DNA of 64,000 nucleotides, from assembly GCA_029961055.1 (NCBI GenBank), contig JASBVM010000017.1:1-64000 (forward strand). The letters run 5' to 3'. The stretch comes from Bacillota bacterium (lineage in GTDB: Bacteria > Bacillota > Sulfobacillia > JAIMAT01). Each line of letters starts with the position of its first letter. Position 1 is the stretch's first letter. Made by a program: the position numbers and the translations under genes. Positions 1-9,262 of this stretch are shown in pieces. Below the pieces are notes generated by a model that worked only from the letters and a program-made list of their open reading frames with translations, was not told where the DNA came from and searched no databases.

Positions 1-196
1 TCTCGAAGGCGGAGCGCGTCCGCGTCGACCGCTTCTCGAAGATCAGCGCCAGCGACTTGCCGGCGAACCGCCGCCGGACCGTCCCTGCCCGTCGCTCGGC
101 CTTGACCTGCCGGGCGATCTCCAGAAGGAAGGCGATCTCGTCGCGGCTCCAGTCCTCGAGCGACAGGAGCGAGCGTCCCTTCAGGCTGTAAGCCAT
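1..196 (-). CDS. arcB: Ornithine carbamoyltransferase, N-terminal part (gene runs off the left edge)
   Basis: The reading frame starts at ATG 196-194, behind a strong GGAGGGG ribosome site, and stays open to the window edge. The first 65 residues carry the carbamoyl-phosphate loop STRTRSAFE that defines the aspartate/ornithine carbamoyltransferase family, and the start MAYSLKGRSLLSLEDWS is typical of the ornithine enzyme. In the cell it converts citrulline plus phosphate to ornithine and carbamoyl phosphate, or the reverse. It follows the ArcD-like and arcA genes on the same strand, which favours the catabolic role. However, no argF lies in the arginine biosynthesis block further right, so this enzyme could serve both directions. 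About four fifths of the protein is outside the window. Confidence 0.85.
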   Translation of the reverse strand, partial: MAYSLKGRSLLSLEDWSRDEIAFLLEIARQVKAERRAGTVRRRFAGKSLALIFEKRSTRTRSAFE

Positions 197-330
197 GCCA
201 TCCCCCTCCAACCCGTCCCTTGGTTGCCCGTGGTTCCCCTCCGGCTCCGGGTCCCGCCGCGCGGAGCGCGGACGAGACGGATCGGGCCGGTCGCCTGCAC
301 CCTCCCCCGCGGACGGCCGGCCCCCGGCGC

Positions 331-1818
331 TCAGGTCAGCTGGATCCAGCCATGGGCCACGTAATAGACGGCCACCACCGCCATCACCACGAAGAGCGCG
401 GCGATCGCCCCCTCGTACCGCTGGAAGAGCGGCTTCCCCTGTCCGTGCCGCACCAGCGCGTAGGGGAGGATGCCGACGGCATAGAGGATACCGGTCAGCA
501 GCAGGTAGTCCAGGCCGGCGCCGTAGATCAGCCAGATCGCGTAGGCGGTGGCCACCAGCCCGACGACCAGGTCGCCCGTGCGCGGCTCATGCGCTCCGTA
601 CGCCTCGCCCGTCCAGGCCAGCTTCACCTGGTAGAGCGCGGAGAAGAGGTAGGGCAGCAGGATGGCCGCGGTCGCCATGGTGTAGAGCGCCTGGTAGGTG
701 GAGGAGCTGAAGAGGACCACGATCAGGAAGAGCTGGATCAGCCCCTGCGTGATCCAGAGCGAGTGGATGGGCGCCTCGCGCTCGTTCTCCCGCCCGAAGC
801 CGGCCGGGAAGATGCCCTCGCGGGCGGCCACGAAGGGGATCTCCACCGCCAGCAGCGTCCAGCCCAGCGTCGCGCCGAGAAGCGAGACGATCAGGCCCGC
901 GTTGATCAGCGCGGCGCCCCAGGGGCCGACGACCGACTCCATCACGTAGGCCATGGACGGCGACTTGAGCCCGGCCAGCTGGGCCTGTCCCATCACGCCC
1001 ATGGCGGCCACCGAGATGAGGACGTAGATGACCAGCGTGCCCAGCAGGCCTGTCACCGTCGCCCGGCCGATGTCCCGCCGCTCCCGCGCGCGGGCGGAGA
1101 GGACGACGGCGCCCTCCACGCCGATGAAGACCCAGAGGGTGACCATCATGGTGCTCCGCGCCTGCTCGATCACGCTCCCCCAGTGGAAGCCGCCGGGACC
1201 CCAGAAGGCCGCCCGGAAGACGCCGGGGTGGAAGGCGAGCATGGCGGCGATGATGAACACCACGATGGGGACGATCTTGGCGATGGTGGTCACCATGTTG
1301 ACCAGCGTGCTCTCCCGGACGCCCCGCGCCACCAGGGCCGTGATCGCCCAGAGGATGACCGAGGCGCCCAGCACCGCCCAGGGGGTGTTCCCCTGGCCGA
1401 AGGCGGGGACGAAGTAGCCTGCCGCAGCGAAGAGCAGCGTCAGGTAGGCCACGTTGCCCAGCCAGGCCGAGATCCAGTATCCCCAGGCGCTGGAGAAGCC
1501 GACGAACTCGCCGAAGCCGGCCCGGGCGTAGCTGTAGATGCCGGCGTTCAGGTCGGGCTTCCGCAGCGAGAGGTTCTGGAAGACCAGGGCCAGCATGACG
1601 ATGCCGACGCCCGTGATCAGCCAGCCCAGCAGGACCCCGCCGGCATGGGCCCCGCGGGCCGCCAGGTCGCCGGGCAGGCTGAAGGCGCCGCCGCCGATCA
1701 TGGCGCCGATGACCAGGAAGACCAGGGGCGCCAGGCCGACGGTCTCCTTCATCCGTCCGCCCGCCCCTCTCGCCTCCGCTTTGCCCGGCGGGACGCTGGG
1801 CGCCGAGGTTGCGCTCAT
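331..1818 (-). CDS. arcD: APC-family arginine/ornithine exchanger (ArcD-like)
   Basis: A 495-residue membrane protein with about twelve hydrophobic segments. The first segment has the APC signature ([17 protein letters not shown]) that binds the amino-acid backbone. The family exchanges external arginine for internal ornithine, which is needed by the deiminase pathway and costs no energy. The start is placed at ATG 1818-1816 because GAGGAGGT lies just upstream and the ATGA overlaps the arcA stop, a typical coupled pair; a second Met at 1752 would shorten the N-terminus by 22 residues. The operon order arcA, arcD, arcB supports the role. The exact substrate is inferred from context and could be another amino-acid pair. 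Confidence 0.85.
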   Translation of the reverse strand: MSATSAPSVPPGKAEARGAGGRMKETVGLAPLVFLVIGAMIGGGAFSLPGDLAARGAHAGGVLLGWLITGVGIVMLALVFQNLSLRKPDLNAGIYSYARAGFGEFVGFSSAWGYWISAWLGNVAYLTLLFAAAGYFVPAFGQGNTPWAVLGASVILWAITALVARGVRESTLVNMVTTIAKIVPIVVFIIAAMLAFHPGVFRAAFWGPGGFHWGSVIEQARSTMMVTLWVFIGVEGAVVLSARARERRDIGRATVTGLLGTLVIYVLISVAAMGVMGQAQLAGLKSPSMAYVMESVVGPWGAALINAGLIVSLLGATLGWTLLAVEIPFVAAREGIFPAGFGRENEREAPIHSLWITQGLIQLFLIVVLFSSSTYQALYTMATAAILLPYLFSALYQVKLAWTGEAYGAHEPRTGDLVVGLVATAYAIWLIYGAGLDYLLLTGILYAVGILPYALVRHGQGKPLFQRYEGAIAALFVVMAVVAVYYVAHGWIQLT

Positions 1819-3152
1819 GGTTGCGGGACCTCCTCTCGCACCAGGGGCATGCTCATGCAGCGCGGGCCGCCGCGCCCTCGCGAGAGCTCGGCGCTGGGGA
1901 TCTCCAGCACCTCGACGCCCTGCTGGCGCAGCAGCTCGTTGGAGACGTGGTTCCGGTCGTACGCGACCACCACTCCCGGTGCCAGGCTGAGCATGTTGGA
2001 GCCGTCGTTCCACTGCTCGCGAGCCGAGATGATCACGTCACCTCCTCCGCAGGGGATCAGCATCGGCCGCTCGATCCCCAGGGCCTCCGCAAGCGTGCCC
2101 GCGAAGTCCGTCCGCTCTTCGATGGCGATCTGTCCCGGCCGCTCGCCGGGGATGAGCAGGAAGTGGCGCAGGTGATGGCCGTCGCCGACCACCTGCGGGT
2201 GGACGGCGAACTTGTCGCGGTCGATCATGGTGAAGACCGTGTCCAGGTGCATGGAGGCCCTGGCCTTGGGGATCTCCACCGCCACCACGCGCCGGACGCC
2301 GGAGCCTCCCGTGAAGAGCCGCCCGGCCAGCCGTTCCACGGCCTGGGGCGCCGTCCGCTCGCCGATGCCCACCACCACGGTCTCCGCCGAGAGCACGTGG
2401 ACGTCGCCGCCCTCCAGCGGGAAGCGCTCCGAGCGCTCGAACCAGAGCGGCACGCGGGCGTCCCGGAACTCGGGGTGGTGGCGGAGGATCGCGTCGATGA
2501 GCAGCGACTCGCGGCGGCGGGCTTCGTAGCGCATGGGGTGGACGGAGGCGCCCTCGCCGATCACCGCCGCCGGGTCCCGGGTGAAGAGCAGGTTGGGCAT
2601 GGGGTCGAGGTAGAAGGGGTAGGCGTCGGCCATCCGCTCGTGCAGGTGGACCTTCTCCTTCTTGATCTCTTCCTTGCGGACGCCGGCGATGACGCGCTGC
2701 ACCATCTCGTCGGGCGGGAGCCCGAGCAGGTACTCGCGCAGGCGGTCGAAGGAGTCGTAGACGTTCTCCTGGCTCTCCTCCAGCAGCCTGTCGACGAAGG
2801 CCTCGCGCACCCGCGGGTCGGCCAGCGCCTCCGCGGCCAGCTTTTCGATGTAGAGCACCTCCACACCGCGGTTGCGCAGCACGGTGGCGAAATAGTCGTG
2901 TTCCTCCTGCATCGGCGGCAGGTAGGGGATGTCGTCGAAGAGGAGGCGCGGCATCAGTTCCGGCGTCAGGTTCTCGATCTCCGCACCCGGCCGGTGAAGG
3001 ACGACCGCCTTGAGCCGGCCGATCTCCGAGGTGACGTGCAGGGGGACCCGCCTCTCGCGGGCCCTCTCCGGTCGCGCCGGGCGCCTGTGGTCCGGTGCGG
3101 CCTCCACCTCTTCGCCGCCCGGGACGCCGAGGGGAATCGCCGACCTGTCCAT
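1815..3152 (-). CDS. arcA: Arginine deiminase
   Basis: This enzyme hydrolyses arginine to citrulline and ammonia, the first step of the deiminase route that yields ATP through carbamate kinase. The 445 residues match the family throughout: FTRDP near residue 190, EGGDVH near 247, [11 protein letters not shown] from 301, the WNDGSN segment near 391 and the nucleophile Cys432 in [11 protein letters not shown]. The N-terminus is about 30 residues longer than usual and rich in Arg and Pro. The ATG at 3152 has AAGGAGTGAGG upstream, so the extension looks real. It is the first gene of a minus-strand operon with arcD (4-nt overlap) and arcB. Carbamate kinase (arcC) is not in the window and may follow arcB. 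Confidence 0.95.
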   Translation of the reverse strand: MDRSAIPLGVPGGEEVEAAPDHRRPARPERARERRVPLHVTSEIGRLKAVVLHRPGAEIENLTPELMPRLLFDDIPYLPPMQEEHDYFATVLRNRGVEVLYIEKLAAEALADPRVREAFVDRLLEESQENVYDSFDRLREYLLGLPPDEMVQRVIAGVRKEEIKKEKVHLHERMADAYPFYLDPMPNLLFTRDPAAVIGEGASVHPMRYEARRRESLLIDAILRHHPEFRDARVPLWFERSERFPLEGGDVHVLSAETVVVGIGERTAPQAVERLAGRLFTGGSGVRRVVAVEIPKARASMHLDTVFTMIDRDKFAVHPQVVGDGHHLRHFLLIPGERPGQIAIEERTDFAGTLAEALGIERPMLIPCGGGDVIISAREQWNDGSNMLSLAPGVVVAYDRNHVSNELLRQQGVEVLEIPSAELSRGRGGPRCMSMPLVREEVPQP

Positions 3153-3525
3153 CGAGCCTCACTCCTTCCTCGCGAATCAACCCTCTACGAATGGAATATA
3201 ACGTGCGCAAAGAAAGCGCCATCCGCTGGCCGCCCGAGCCGGCGGCACAAGCGATGCAGGTGCCGGCGCCGGGCTGGTCGCCGCGATTCTGCATAATCTT
3301 TCGCACTTGATTCAAGGCCACAGAATACTCAGGAAGGGGACCTCGAGGGGAAGCTGCGAACCGTCCGGGCCCTGGCCGGTCGCGGGGAGGGGGCATCGAT
3401 CGCTCCATACCGGGAGACGGTATGAAGTTGCATCCCGGTCCGCGCCGCCTCGCGGCGCCTCGGGTCTGGGACCCCAGCGCGCCTGGAGGCCGTCGGGTCC
3501 GGGCCGGATCCCTCCGCCGGCGGTC
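3153..3525. other. Intergenic region, likely leader of the arcA operon
   Basis: No convincing gene is seen in these 373 bases. The half next to arcA (3170-3330) is clearly richer in A+T than its surroundings, as expected for a control region. It holds a TATATT -10 candidate on the minus strand (3195-3200) without a good -35, a short palindrome CTTGATTCAAG (3306-3316), and TGCATAATC (3290-3298), which looks like half of an ARG box. The half next to the PIG-L gene is GC-rich and can form two stem-loops, 3406-3424 (7-bp stem) and 3442-3458 (7-bp stem), neither followed by a T run. The regulatory reading is tentative. Confidence 0.4.
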
Positions 3526-4974
3526 TCATTCCGTCTTTGGGCCGGAGACGGCCAGCCATGGCGTCCAGCCCACCAGGCGCCCCCCCTCCACCAGGCTGGC
3601 CGCCACCTGCCAGGGCGCGTCGCCCGACGGGCAGGACCACGTCAACCCGCCGGGGGCCCGGCTCCAGGCCGGCCGGATCCCGTCCGCGCCCCGCCCCGGC
3701 TCGAGGAACCAGCGGCCGCGCCCCTGCTGCCAGAAGAACTCCAGCCGGCGGTCCGGGCCTCCGGGGCGGACCTGCCAGGCGTAGAAGCGGAGCGTGAGCC
3801 GCTCCATCGGCACGTCCCGGCCGCTGAGGCGGAACTCGAGGCGTCCGGGGCCGGACGACCGCGCCCAGAGCGTGGCGGCGAACCCCGCGTAGCGGCTGAG
3901 CCGGACGATGCGGGGAATGCCGCGCCCCCTCCGCAGCACCCGGAAGGTGGAAGAGAGCGGACGCACCTGCCCCAGCTCCGTCCAGCGCGGGCCGAGGCGG
4001 AGGACCAGGGGCCGCCGGGTGAAGAGCTCGTCCCGCCGGACGAAAGACTCCAGGAACTCCGGTGAGACGGCCAGCTGGCTCCGGTAGCGGAGCAGGGCCC
4101 GCTCCTTGCCGTCCGTGACCGGCTTCGCCAGCGGCAGGCGGACGAGGCGGACCGGCCCGCCGGTCCACGTGCTGGGGAAGGCTTCCTGGCCGGCAGGGTC
4201 GTATCCCCACCGCTGCGGCCAGTCCGGGTAGTGGACCAGGTACCCGTAGAGGCTCGGCTCCGGTGCGGCCGCGGGGCGGCTCCGGTCGTAGGCCAGCACG
4301 GCGGCCCACGTGAAGTCGGCCAGGCCCGCGTGGTCGGGGTGGTGGTCGGCCGGATCGGGCAGGATGACGGCGTCCGGCCGGACCTGGCGGAGCAGCCGCT
4401 CCAGGTCGTCCAGCAGATGCGGCGCACAGTAGGCGACGTGGGGGTCAAAGCCCCGGTCGAGGAGGCTGTAGGCGACGTGGGTGCCGCCGCTGACCCGCGG
4501 CTGGCGGCAGTTCCAGCTGTCCACCCAGAGGGGCGTCAGGCTTCCGTCGGCGTAGCCCAGGAAGATCAGGTGCGAAGGCGGAAGACCCAGGACGCGGGTA
4601 CCCGCGCGGCTCTCGTTCCTGCGGATCTGCCCCAACAGGGCGAAGTCCCGGGGCGTGGGCCGGAGGACGTGAAGCGCCCGTATGGCGGCGGGGGTGGAGC
4701 TCTCGCCGCTGGTGGCCACGGCCACCCAGACCTGGTCGCCCGCGCGGAGCGCGGTCTGGATCAACCCGCCGGCCCCCACCACCTCGTCGTCGGGATGCGG
4801 CGCCAGGACCAGGATCCTGCGGCCCAGGCGTCCCACCTCCAGCGGGCGCGGTGCCGCCGTCGCCCTGCGCGGCCGCCCGCCGCCCCCGACCGGCGGCAGG
4901 AAGACGCACAGGAGCGCGGCCAACAGCACCGCCAGAGCCGGCCACCAGCGTCGCAACACGGTCCCTCCGCGCAC
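3526..4974 (-). CDS. Secreted or membrane-anchored PIG-L (LmbE) family deacetylase
   Basis: PIG-L/LmbE proteins are zinc-dependent N-deacetylases acting on N-acetyl sugars such as GlcNAc conjugates. The zinc motif HPDDE is at residues 60-64, and a second metal-binding stretch DHHPDH lies near 210-215. A hydrophobic N-terminus (about residues 10-30) suggests a signal peptide or anchor, so the enzyme probably acts outside the membrane. After about residue 290 there is a beta-rich region without a recognised domain. The first possible start is GTG 4974. A TTG 15 bases downstream has a better-spaced GGAGGG and would give a start of MRRWWPALAVLL. It diverges from the MFS gene across 63 bases. The substrate is unknown; peptidoglycan or glycan editing is only a guess. 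Confidence 0.75.
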   Translation of the reverse strand: MRGGTVLRRWWPALAVLLAALLCVFLPPVGGGGRPRRATAAPRPLEVGRLGRRILVLAPHPDDEVVGAGGLIQTALRAGDQVWVAVATSGESSTPAAIRALHVLRPTPRDFALLGQIRRNESRAGTRVLGLPPSHLIFLGYADGSLTPLWVDSWNCRQPRVSGGTHVAYSLLDRGFDPHVAYCAPHLLDDLERLLRQVRPDAVILPDPADHHPDHAGLADFTWAAVLAYDRSRPAAAPEPSLYGYLVHYPDWPQRWGYDPAGQEAFPSTWTGGPVRLVRLPLAKPVTDGKERALLRYRSQLAVSPEFLESFVRRDELFTRRPLVLRLGPRWTELGQVRPLSSTFRVLRRGRGIPRIVRLSRYAGFAATLWARSSGPGRLEFRLSGRDVPMERLTLRFYAWQVRPGGPDRRLEFFWQQGRGRWFLEPGRGADGIRPAWSRAPGGLTWSCPSGDAPWQVAASLVEGGRLVGWTPWLAVSGPKTE

Positions 4975-5037
4975 AGGTTACGCACCACCCGCCGGTTCGC
5001 CAAATGACGTACGCTACCGAGTCGAAGGAGGACGGGA

Positions 5038-6231
5038 ATGGAGCCGGGCTCCAGCGAACTGACAGGCCGCACGGGGTGGGTCGACGCCGCGCTGGCGGCG
5101 CTCCAGCTGGGCTGGGTGGAGGCCGCGCGAAGCGCCGCCCTGCTGGCCTTTCTCCCCTTTCAGGCGGCCCACTGGGTCGGCGTCGGCGCCGCGGGCACCA
5201 TCGTCTCGGTCGCCTACCTCGTCGACACCGCCGCCAAGCCCGTGGCCGGCTGGTGGATGCGACGGCACCACCGCAGCATCCTCCTGGCCGCCCTCCTCCT
5301 TCTGGCTGCAGGAAGCGGTCTCGTCGCCACCGGGCGGAACCTGGCCATGCTGGGCGGCGGTGCCCTGCTCCTGGGCCTCGGCGGCGCGCCCGTCTGGCCC
5401 CTGGCGCTGGCCCAGTCGGGCTACGCCTACCAGGGCCAGGCCGGCTTCGGCCAGGGGCCCACCTTCACCGCCTGGGTGGCCGGTTCGGGCATTGGCTACG
5501 TCAGCGTCCTGCTCCTGCCCCATGCGCTGGCGCGGCCGCTCATCCTCGCCCTCGGCCTGAGCGCCGCGCTCCTTCTGCCGGTGACGTTGCGCTGGGCTCC
5601 CCGCACCGCCTGTGACGAGCCGGAGAACCCGCCCGGCGGCGGGGGTCCCCGCCAGGAGGGCGTGGCCGCCGGGCTGGGCAGCCTCCCCTGGGCCTGGGTC
5701 CGGCCCCTTCTTGGGCCTCTCGTGCTGATGGCCGGGCTGGCCATGGTACCGGGGGCCTTCGTCCCCTACCTGCCGCGGCTTCTCCACATCCTCCGGCCGG
5801 GCGCCCGGGTGGCCCTGGCGGCGGCCGCGGGCTCCGGCCTCCTCCTGGGCTTCGTCGGGGGTGGCCGGATCAGCACCTCCGCGCGACCGCTCCTCTTCCT
5901 CCGCGCCAGCGCGGCGCTGCTGGCGCTGGGCTTCCTCCTCGCCGCCGTCTCGCCCACGCCCGCCGCCTGGACGCCGGCCGCCTTCGCCATCACCGCCGGC
6001 TACGGCGCGGCGGTGGTCACCTGGAACGGTTGGCTGACCGCGACCATGCCGGCGGAGCTGGGCCCCGCCGGCCTGGGGCTCGCCTCCAGCGTGGAGGACG
6101 CCGGCTTCGCCCTGGGACCCGGGCTGGCGGGCCTGGTGCTGGCTCGGGCCGGCTTCTCGGGCCTCCTGGCCATGGCGGCCGCGCTGGGCCTGCTCCTCTT
6201 TCTGCTCTGGTTCCTTCCGCGTCCTCGTTGA
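5038..6231 (+). CDS. MFS transporter
   Basis: A 397-residue protein with about twelve hydrophobic segments arranged as two six-helix halves, split by a charged loop near residues 195-215. It fits the major facilitator superfamily, though the family A-motif between helices 2 and 3 is weak. The ATG at 5038 follows AAGGAGG at an ideal distance. It stands alone, divergent from the PIG-L deacetylase gene, so export of a glycan-linked compound is possible but unproven. The substrate cannot be read from the sequence. Confidence 0.75.
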   Translation: MEPGSSELTGRTGWVDAALAALQLGWVEAARSAALLAFLPFQAAHWVGVGAAGTIVSVAYLVDTAAKPVAGWWMRRHHRSILLAALLLLAAGSGLVATGRNLAMLGGGALLLGLGGAPVWPLALAQSGYAYQGQAGFGQGPTFTAWVAGSGIGYVSVLLLPHALARPLILALGLSAALLLPVTLRWAPRTACDEPENPPGGGGPRQEGVAAGLGSLPWAWVRPLLGPLVLMAGLAMVPGAFVPYLPRLLHILRPGARVALAAAAGSGLLLGFVGGGRISTSARPLLFLRASAALLALGFLLAAVSPTPAAWTPAAFAITAGYGAAVVTWNGWLTATMPAELGPAGLGLASSVEDAGFALGPGLAGLVLARAGFSGLLAMAAALGLLLFLLWFLPRPR

Positions 6232-6369
6232 GCGGCGGAAGTCACCATGTGAGCGGCAGAAAGCAACAGAAGCCCCGGGGTCGGTTCCCGTCGAAGGAAG
6301 AGTTAGAGTAGAGGCGTTGCCTGGCGAGTCCCGCCCGCCACGACGACCAGCGGACAAGGAGGCTGGCTG

Positions 6370-6684
6370 GTGAACGACTACTACGAGCGAGAACCGGGAG
6401 AGCAGGCCCAGGCGGCACCCGCGCCCGGCCGCGCGGAGGCCCGGACCGGGCCCCGCCGTCGTCGCCTGCGCCGGCGGGGCAGGGCGCTTCTCATCTTCCT
6501 GGCCGTCCTGGTCGTCGCAGGCGCCGCCTGGGGCTGGTGGAGCTCGCGTCCCACCGGTTCGCCCAGCCCCGCCACCAGCGTGGCCAAGGCGATGACCGGG
6601 GATCTGCCGCCGGTCTCGGTGCTGGTGCTGGGCGTCCAGCACAGCTGCACCCGCTCGTCCACCACCGTCTCGCGGTCCTCGTAG
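6370..6684 (+). pseudogene. Truncated LytR-CpsA-Psr (LCP) family gene, 5' end only
   Basis: The GTG start at 6370 has an AAGGAGG ribosome site. The first 90 residues show a charged cytoplasmic segment, a basic stretch (RRRRLRRRGR), one transmembrane helix, and then PPVSVLVLGV, the first strand of the LCP catalytic domain, where an Asp normally follows. From about 6637 the frame runs into the antisense of the neighbouring DJ-1 gene and stops after 15 unrelated residues. LCP proteins attach teichoic acids or other glycans to peptidoglycan. Here the whole catalytic domain (usually 200 or more residues) is missing, so the gene must be non-functional. The family call rests on this short region only. 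Confidence 0.6.
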
Positions 6685-7112
6685 AGCGCGCCGGCGTTCT
6701 TCAGATCCTGGGCGATGCTCTTGTAGCCGGTCAGGCGGACCCCCCGGACCAGGTCGGCGCTGATCAGGATCTGGGGACCGTGGCAGATGCCCGCCACGGG
6801 CTTCCGGGCGTCGAAGAAGTCGCGGGTGAAGCGGAGCACGTCGGGGTTGGTGCGGATGGCGTCGGGCCCGCGGCCGCCCGGCAGGACCAGCGCGTCATAC
6901 TCCGCCGCCCTCGCCTCGGCCACATCCCTGTCGACGGTGAGCGGCACGCCGTGCTTTCCGACCACCGAGCCGCCGGGCCGCTCGACCGCCACCACCTCGA
7001 CGCGGGCGCCCTCCTCCTGGAGGCGATAGTAAGGGTAGAGCGCCTCCGAATCCTCGAAGCCCGGTCCGATCAGAAGCGCGATCCTCTGGCCGTCGAGTCG
7101 TCCCACAGCCAT
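6381..7112 (-). CDS. DJ-1/PfpI family protein with an aberrant C-terminus
   Basis: Residues 1-155 match the DJ-1/PfpI family (protein or glyoxal-adduct deglycases and related hydrolases), including the nucleophile elbow GICHGPQ with Cys110 and His111. The family normally ends some 25 residues after the VVD strand with a stretch like TSRTPDDL. Here the frame leaves the family at about 6655 and continues for some 85 residues through the antisense of the truncated LCP gene, giving an Arg-rich tail (RRRRRRRRGP). The native tail is therefore lost and replaced. GGGAGGG touches the ATG at 7112, so GTG 7106 is a better-spaced start. The gene lies 36 bases after lutC on the same strand. Activity is doubtful. 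Confidence 0.7.
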   Translation of the reverse strand: MAVGRLDGQRIALLIGPGFEDSEALYPYYRLQEEGARVEVVAVERPGGSVVGKHGVPLTVDRDVAEARAAEYDALVLPGGRGPDAIRTNPDVLRFTRDFFDARKPVAGICHGPQILISADLVRGVRLTGYKSIAQDLKNAGALYEDRETVVDERVQLCWTPSTSTETGGRSPVIALATLVAGLGEPVGRELHQPQAAPATTRTARKMRSALPRRRRRRRRGPVRASARPGAGAAWACSPGSRS

Positions 7113-7148
7113 CCCTCCCGTCTTCCATGGTAACGCGGAGAGCCGCCC

Positions 7149-7820
7149 TCACCATTCCCCGATGACCGCCACCACCCGTCCCGGCCCGTGGACCCCGACC
7201 GTCAGCTCCCCCTCGATGTCGGCGCTCATGCTGGGGCCGCTGATCAGGTGGACGGCCGAGGGCAGTCCCCCGCGCCGGCCCGCCTCCTCCATCAGGAGCC
7301 GGAAACCCTCCCCCACCGTCTCCACCACCCGCGAGCGGCGGACCACGGCCAGGTGGGCCGGCGGGAGGAGGCTGACCAGCCGGCCGCTGCCGCGGTCCGA
7401 GCTGAGCGCCACCGTCCCGGTCTCGGCCACCGCCCAGGAGGCGCCGGTGACGCCCAGCACCGCCCGGGCGGCCTGGCCGCGGAGGCGCGCGGCCGCCTCC
7501 GCAGCTTCCTCCGACCCCTGGGCGCGCCAGACGGCGGCCCGGAGGCCGAGACGCTCCAGGAGCTCGGCCAAGTCGAGGGCCGCGAGTTCCGGATCGTCCC
7601 AGAGGACGGCCAGCGGGGTGCCGTCCGGGCCGTCGGCGGAGACGGGGGCTGGGCCGGGGCTCGCGGGGCCGCCGGCCGCGGCGCTCTCCGCGAGCAGGCT
7701 TTCCACCGCCCGGCGGACCGCGGCGCGGACACCCTCCCGACCTTCCTCGGCCAGGACCGCGCGGCCGCCCAGCGCCTCCCAGCGCCGCCGGAAGGCCTCG
7801 ACCCGCTCCTCGCCCGTCAC
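7149..7820 (-). CDS. lutC: LutC, L-lactate utilisation protein C
   Basis: A member of the LUD domain family (LutC/YkgG), required with LutA and LutB to oxidise L-lactate to pyruvate. The 223 residues contain the family core: GVTGASWAVAETGTVAL, where LutB has a parallel ITGGNFLVAETGTLVL, then a segment near LLPPAHLAVV and the end GPSMSADIEGELTVGVHGP. The start is GTG 7820, forming a GTGA overlap with the lutB stop; longer in-frame starts would run far into lutB. It is the last intact gene of lutA-lutB-lutC. A linker near residues 75-90 is rich in Pro and Gly and looks variable. Confidence 0.9.
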   Translation of the reverse strand: MTGEERVEAFRRRWEALGGRAVLAEEGREGVRAAVRRAVESLLAESAAAGGPASPGPAPVSADGPDGTPLAVLWDDPELAALDLAELLERLGLRAAVWRAQGSEEAAEAAARLRGQAARAVLGVTGASWAVAETGTVALSSDRGSGRLVSLLPPAHLAVVRRSRVVETVGEGFRLLMEEAGRRGGLPSAVHLISGPSMSADIEGELTVGVHGPGRVVAVIGEW

Positions 7821-9262
7821 CGTGCACCACCCCGGTTCCGCCGCCACCACTCGTGAAAGCTCTCCCGGGCGAGCGGCGCCATGTCGCGGCCGACGAACCA
7901 GGCCGAGAACGGGCCCGGCCCGCCGGTCAGGCGGCCGTCCCGCTCCCAGGCCCGCTGTCCCAGCCGCCCCAGCCGCGCCGAGAGGACGAAGCCCGAGGGG
8001 CTCGACCAGAGGCGCGACCAGAGCGCCAGCATGGCGGCGTAGCCGCGGGGTTCCAGGCCGCGCTCCGCCTCCTGGCGGCGGAGGCGGAGGATGTGGCCGG
8101 GCAGGTCGATCTCCATCGGGCAGGCCTCTCCACAGGCGTGGCACATGCTGCAGAGCGACTTCGGCAGCTCGGGCGCCTTTTCGAGGCCGGCCAGGAGCGG
8201 CGTCAGCACCACGCCGATGGGGCCGCTGTAGATGCTCCCGTAGGCATGGCCCCCGCCCACGTTCCGGAAGACGGGGCAGGCGTTGAGGCAGGCGCCGCAG
8301 CGGATGCAGCTCAGGACGTCCTCGAACTCGGTGCCCAGGAGCTCGCTCCGCCCGTTGTCCAGGAGGATCAGGTGGAACTCCTCCGGCCCGTCCAGCTCGC
8401 CAGGATGGCGCGGCCCGCTCAGCAGGCTCACGTAGGAAGAGAGCCGCTGCCCGACGCCGCTCAGCGGCGGCTGCTCGATGAGGTCGGCCAAGTCCTCCCA
8501 GGTGGCCACCACCTTCTCGACGCCCACCACCGCGATGTGGACGGGTGGCAGCGAGGTGACCATCCGCCCGTTCCCCTCGTTGGTGAAAAGCACCAGCGTG
8601 CCGGTCTCCGCCACCAGGAAGTTGCCCCCGGTGATCCCGATCTCCGCCCGGAGGAACTCCTCCCGCAGGCGCCGCCGGGCGAAGGCGGTCAGCTCCTCCG
8701 GGCTCTCGCCCGCGGGCGGGGCCTCGCCCGCCTCCCGCGCCTCCCGCTCGAAGAGCCGGCGGACCTGGGCGCGGCTCTTGTGCGCCGCCGGGGCCAGGAT
8801 GTGGGCGGGCCTCTCGCCGGCCAGCTGGATGATGTACTCGCCCAGGTCGGTCTCGCGCACGCGGAGGCCGCCGGCCTCCAGGCGCGCGTTCAGCTCCACC
8901 TCCTCGGTGGCCATGGACTTCGACTTGACCACCTGCCGCGCCGACCGGCGCCGCGCCACCTCCAGGACGTAGCCCGCCACCTCCTCGGGCCCGCGGGCGC
9001 GGAAGACGTGGCCGCCGCGCGCCTCCACCTGCCCGGTCAGCCGCTCCAGCAGGGCGTCCAGCTGGCGGATGGCGCGCCGCTTCGCCTCCACGGCGCGGCG
9101 GCGCCTCTCCTCGCCTTGGGGGTACTCGGCGTAAGCGGCCTCCTTGCTCCCCTGGAGGCGGCGCGTGGCGCCGGTGGCCGCCCGCCGCAGGTCGGGGTCC
9201 AGGAGGCCGCGGCTCCGTCGGACGGTCCAGGGAGCCCGGTCCAGGGGCAGGCTGCCGCTCAC
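7817..9262 (-). CDS. lutB: LutB, iron-sulfur lactate utilisation protein B
   Basis: A 481-residue protein with the LutB layout: an N-terminal LUD domain (about 60-300, with ITGGNFLVAETGTLVLF) and a C-terminal ferredoxin-like domain with two 4Fe-4S motifs, CIRCGACLNACP (319-330) and CSMCHACGEACP (371-382). It passes electrons in the LutABC L-lactate oxidation complex in the cytoplasm. The start is GTG 9262, with a GTGA overlap to the lutA stop and GAGGAG upstream. It sits between lutA and lutC, which fixes the assignment against the related LldG/YkgF-only proteins. Confidence 0.93.
   Translation of the reverse strand: MSGSLPLDRAPWTVRRSRGLLDPDLRRAATGATRRLQGSKEAAYAEYPQGEERRRRAVEAKRRAIRQLDALLERLTGQVEARGGHVFRARGPEEVAGYVLEVARRRSARQVVKSKSMATEEVELNARLEAGGLRVRETDLGEYIIQLAGERPAHILAPAAHKSRAQVRRLFEREAREAGEAPPAGESPEELTAFARRRLREEFLRAEIGITGGNFLVAETGTLVLFTNEGNGRMVTSLPPVHIAVVGVEKVVATWEDLADLIEQPPLSGVGQRLSSYVSLLSGPRHPGELDGPEEFHLILLDNGRSELLGTEFEDVLSCIRCGACLNACPVFRNVGGGHAYGSIYSGPIGVVLTPLLAGLEKAPELPKSLCSMCHACGEACPMEIDLPGHILRLRRQEAERGLEPRGYAAMLALWSRLWSSPSGFVLSARLGRLGQRAWERDGRLTGGPGPFSAWFVGRDMAPLARESFHEWWRRNRGGAR

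Noticed and set aside
3301-3325. FNR/CRP-type site before arcA
   Set aside because: CTTGATTCAAG is palindromic, but the half-sites are one base apart instead of the four expected, so it is only mentioned as a palindrome.
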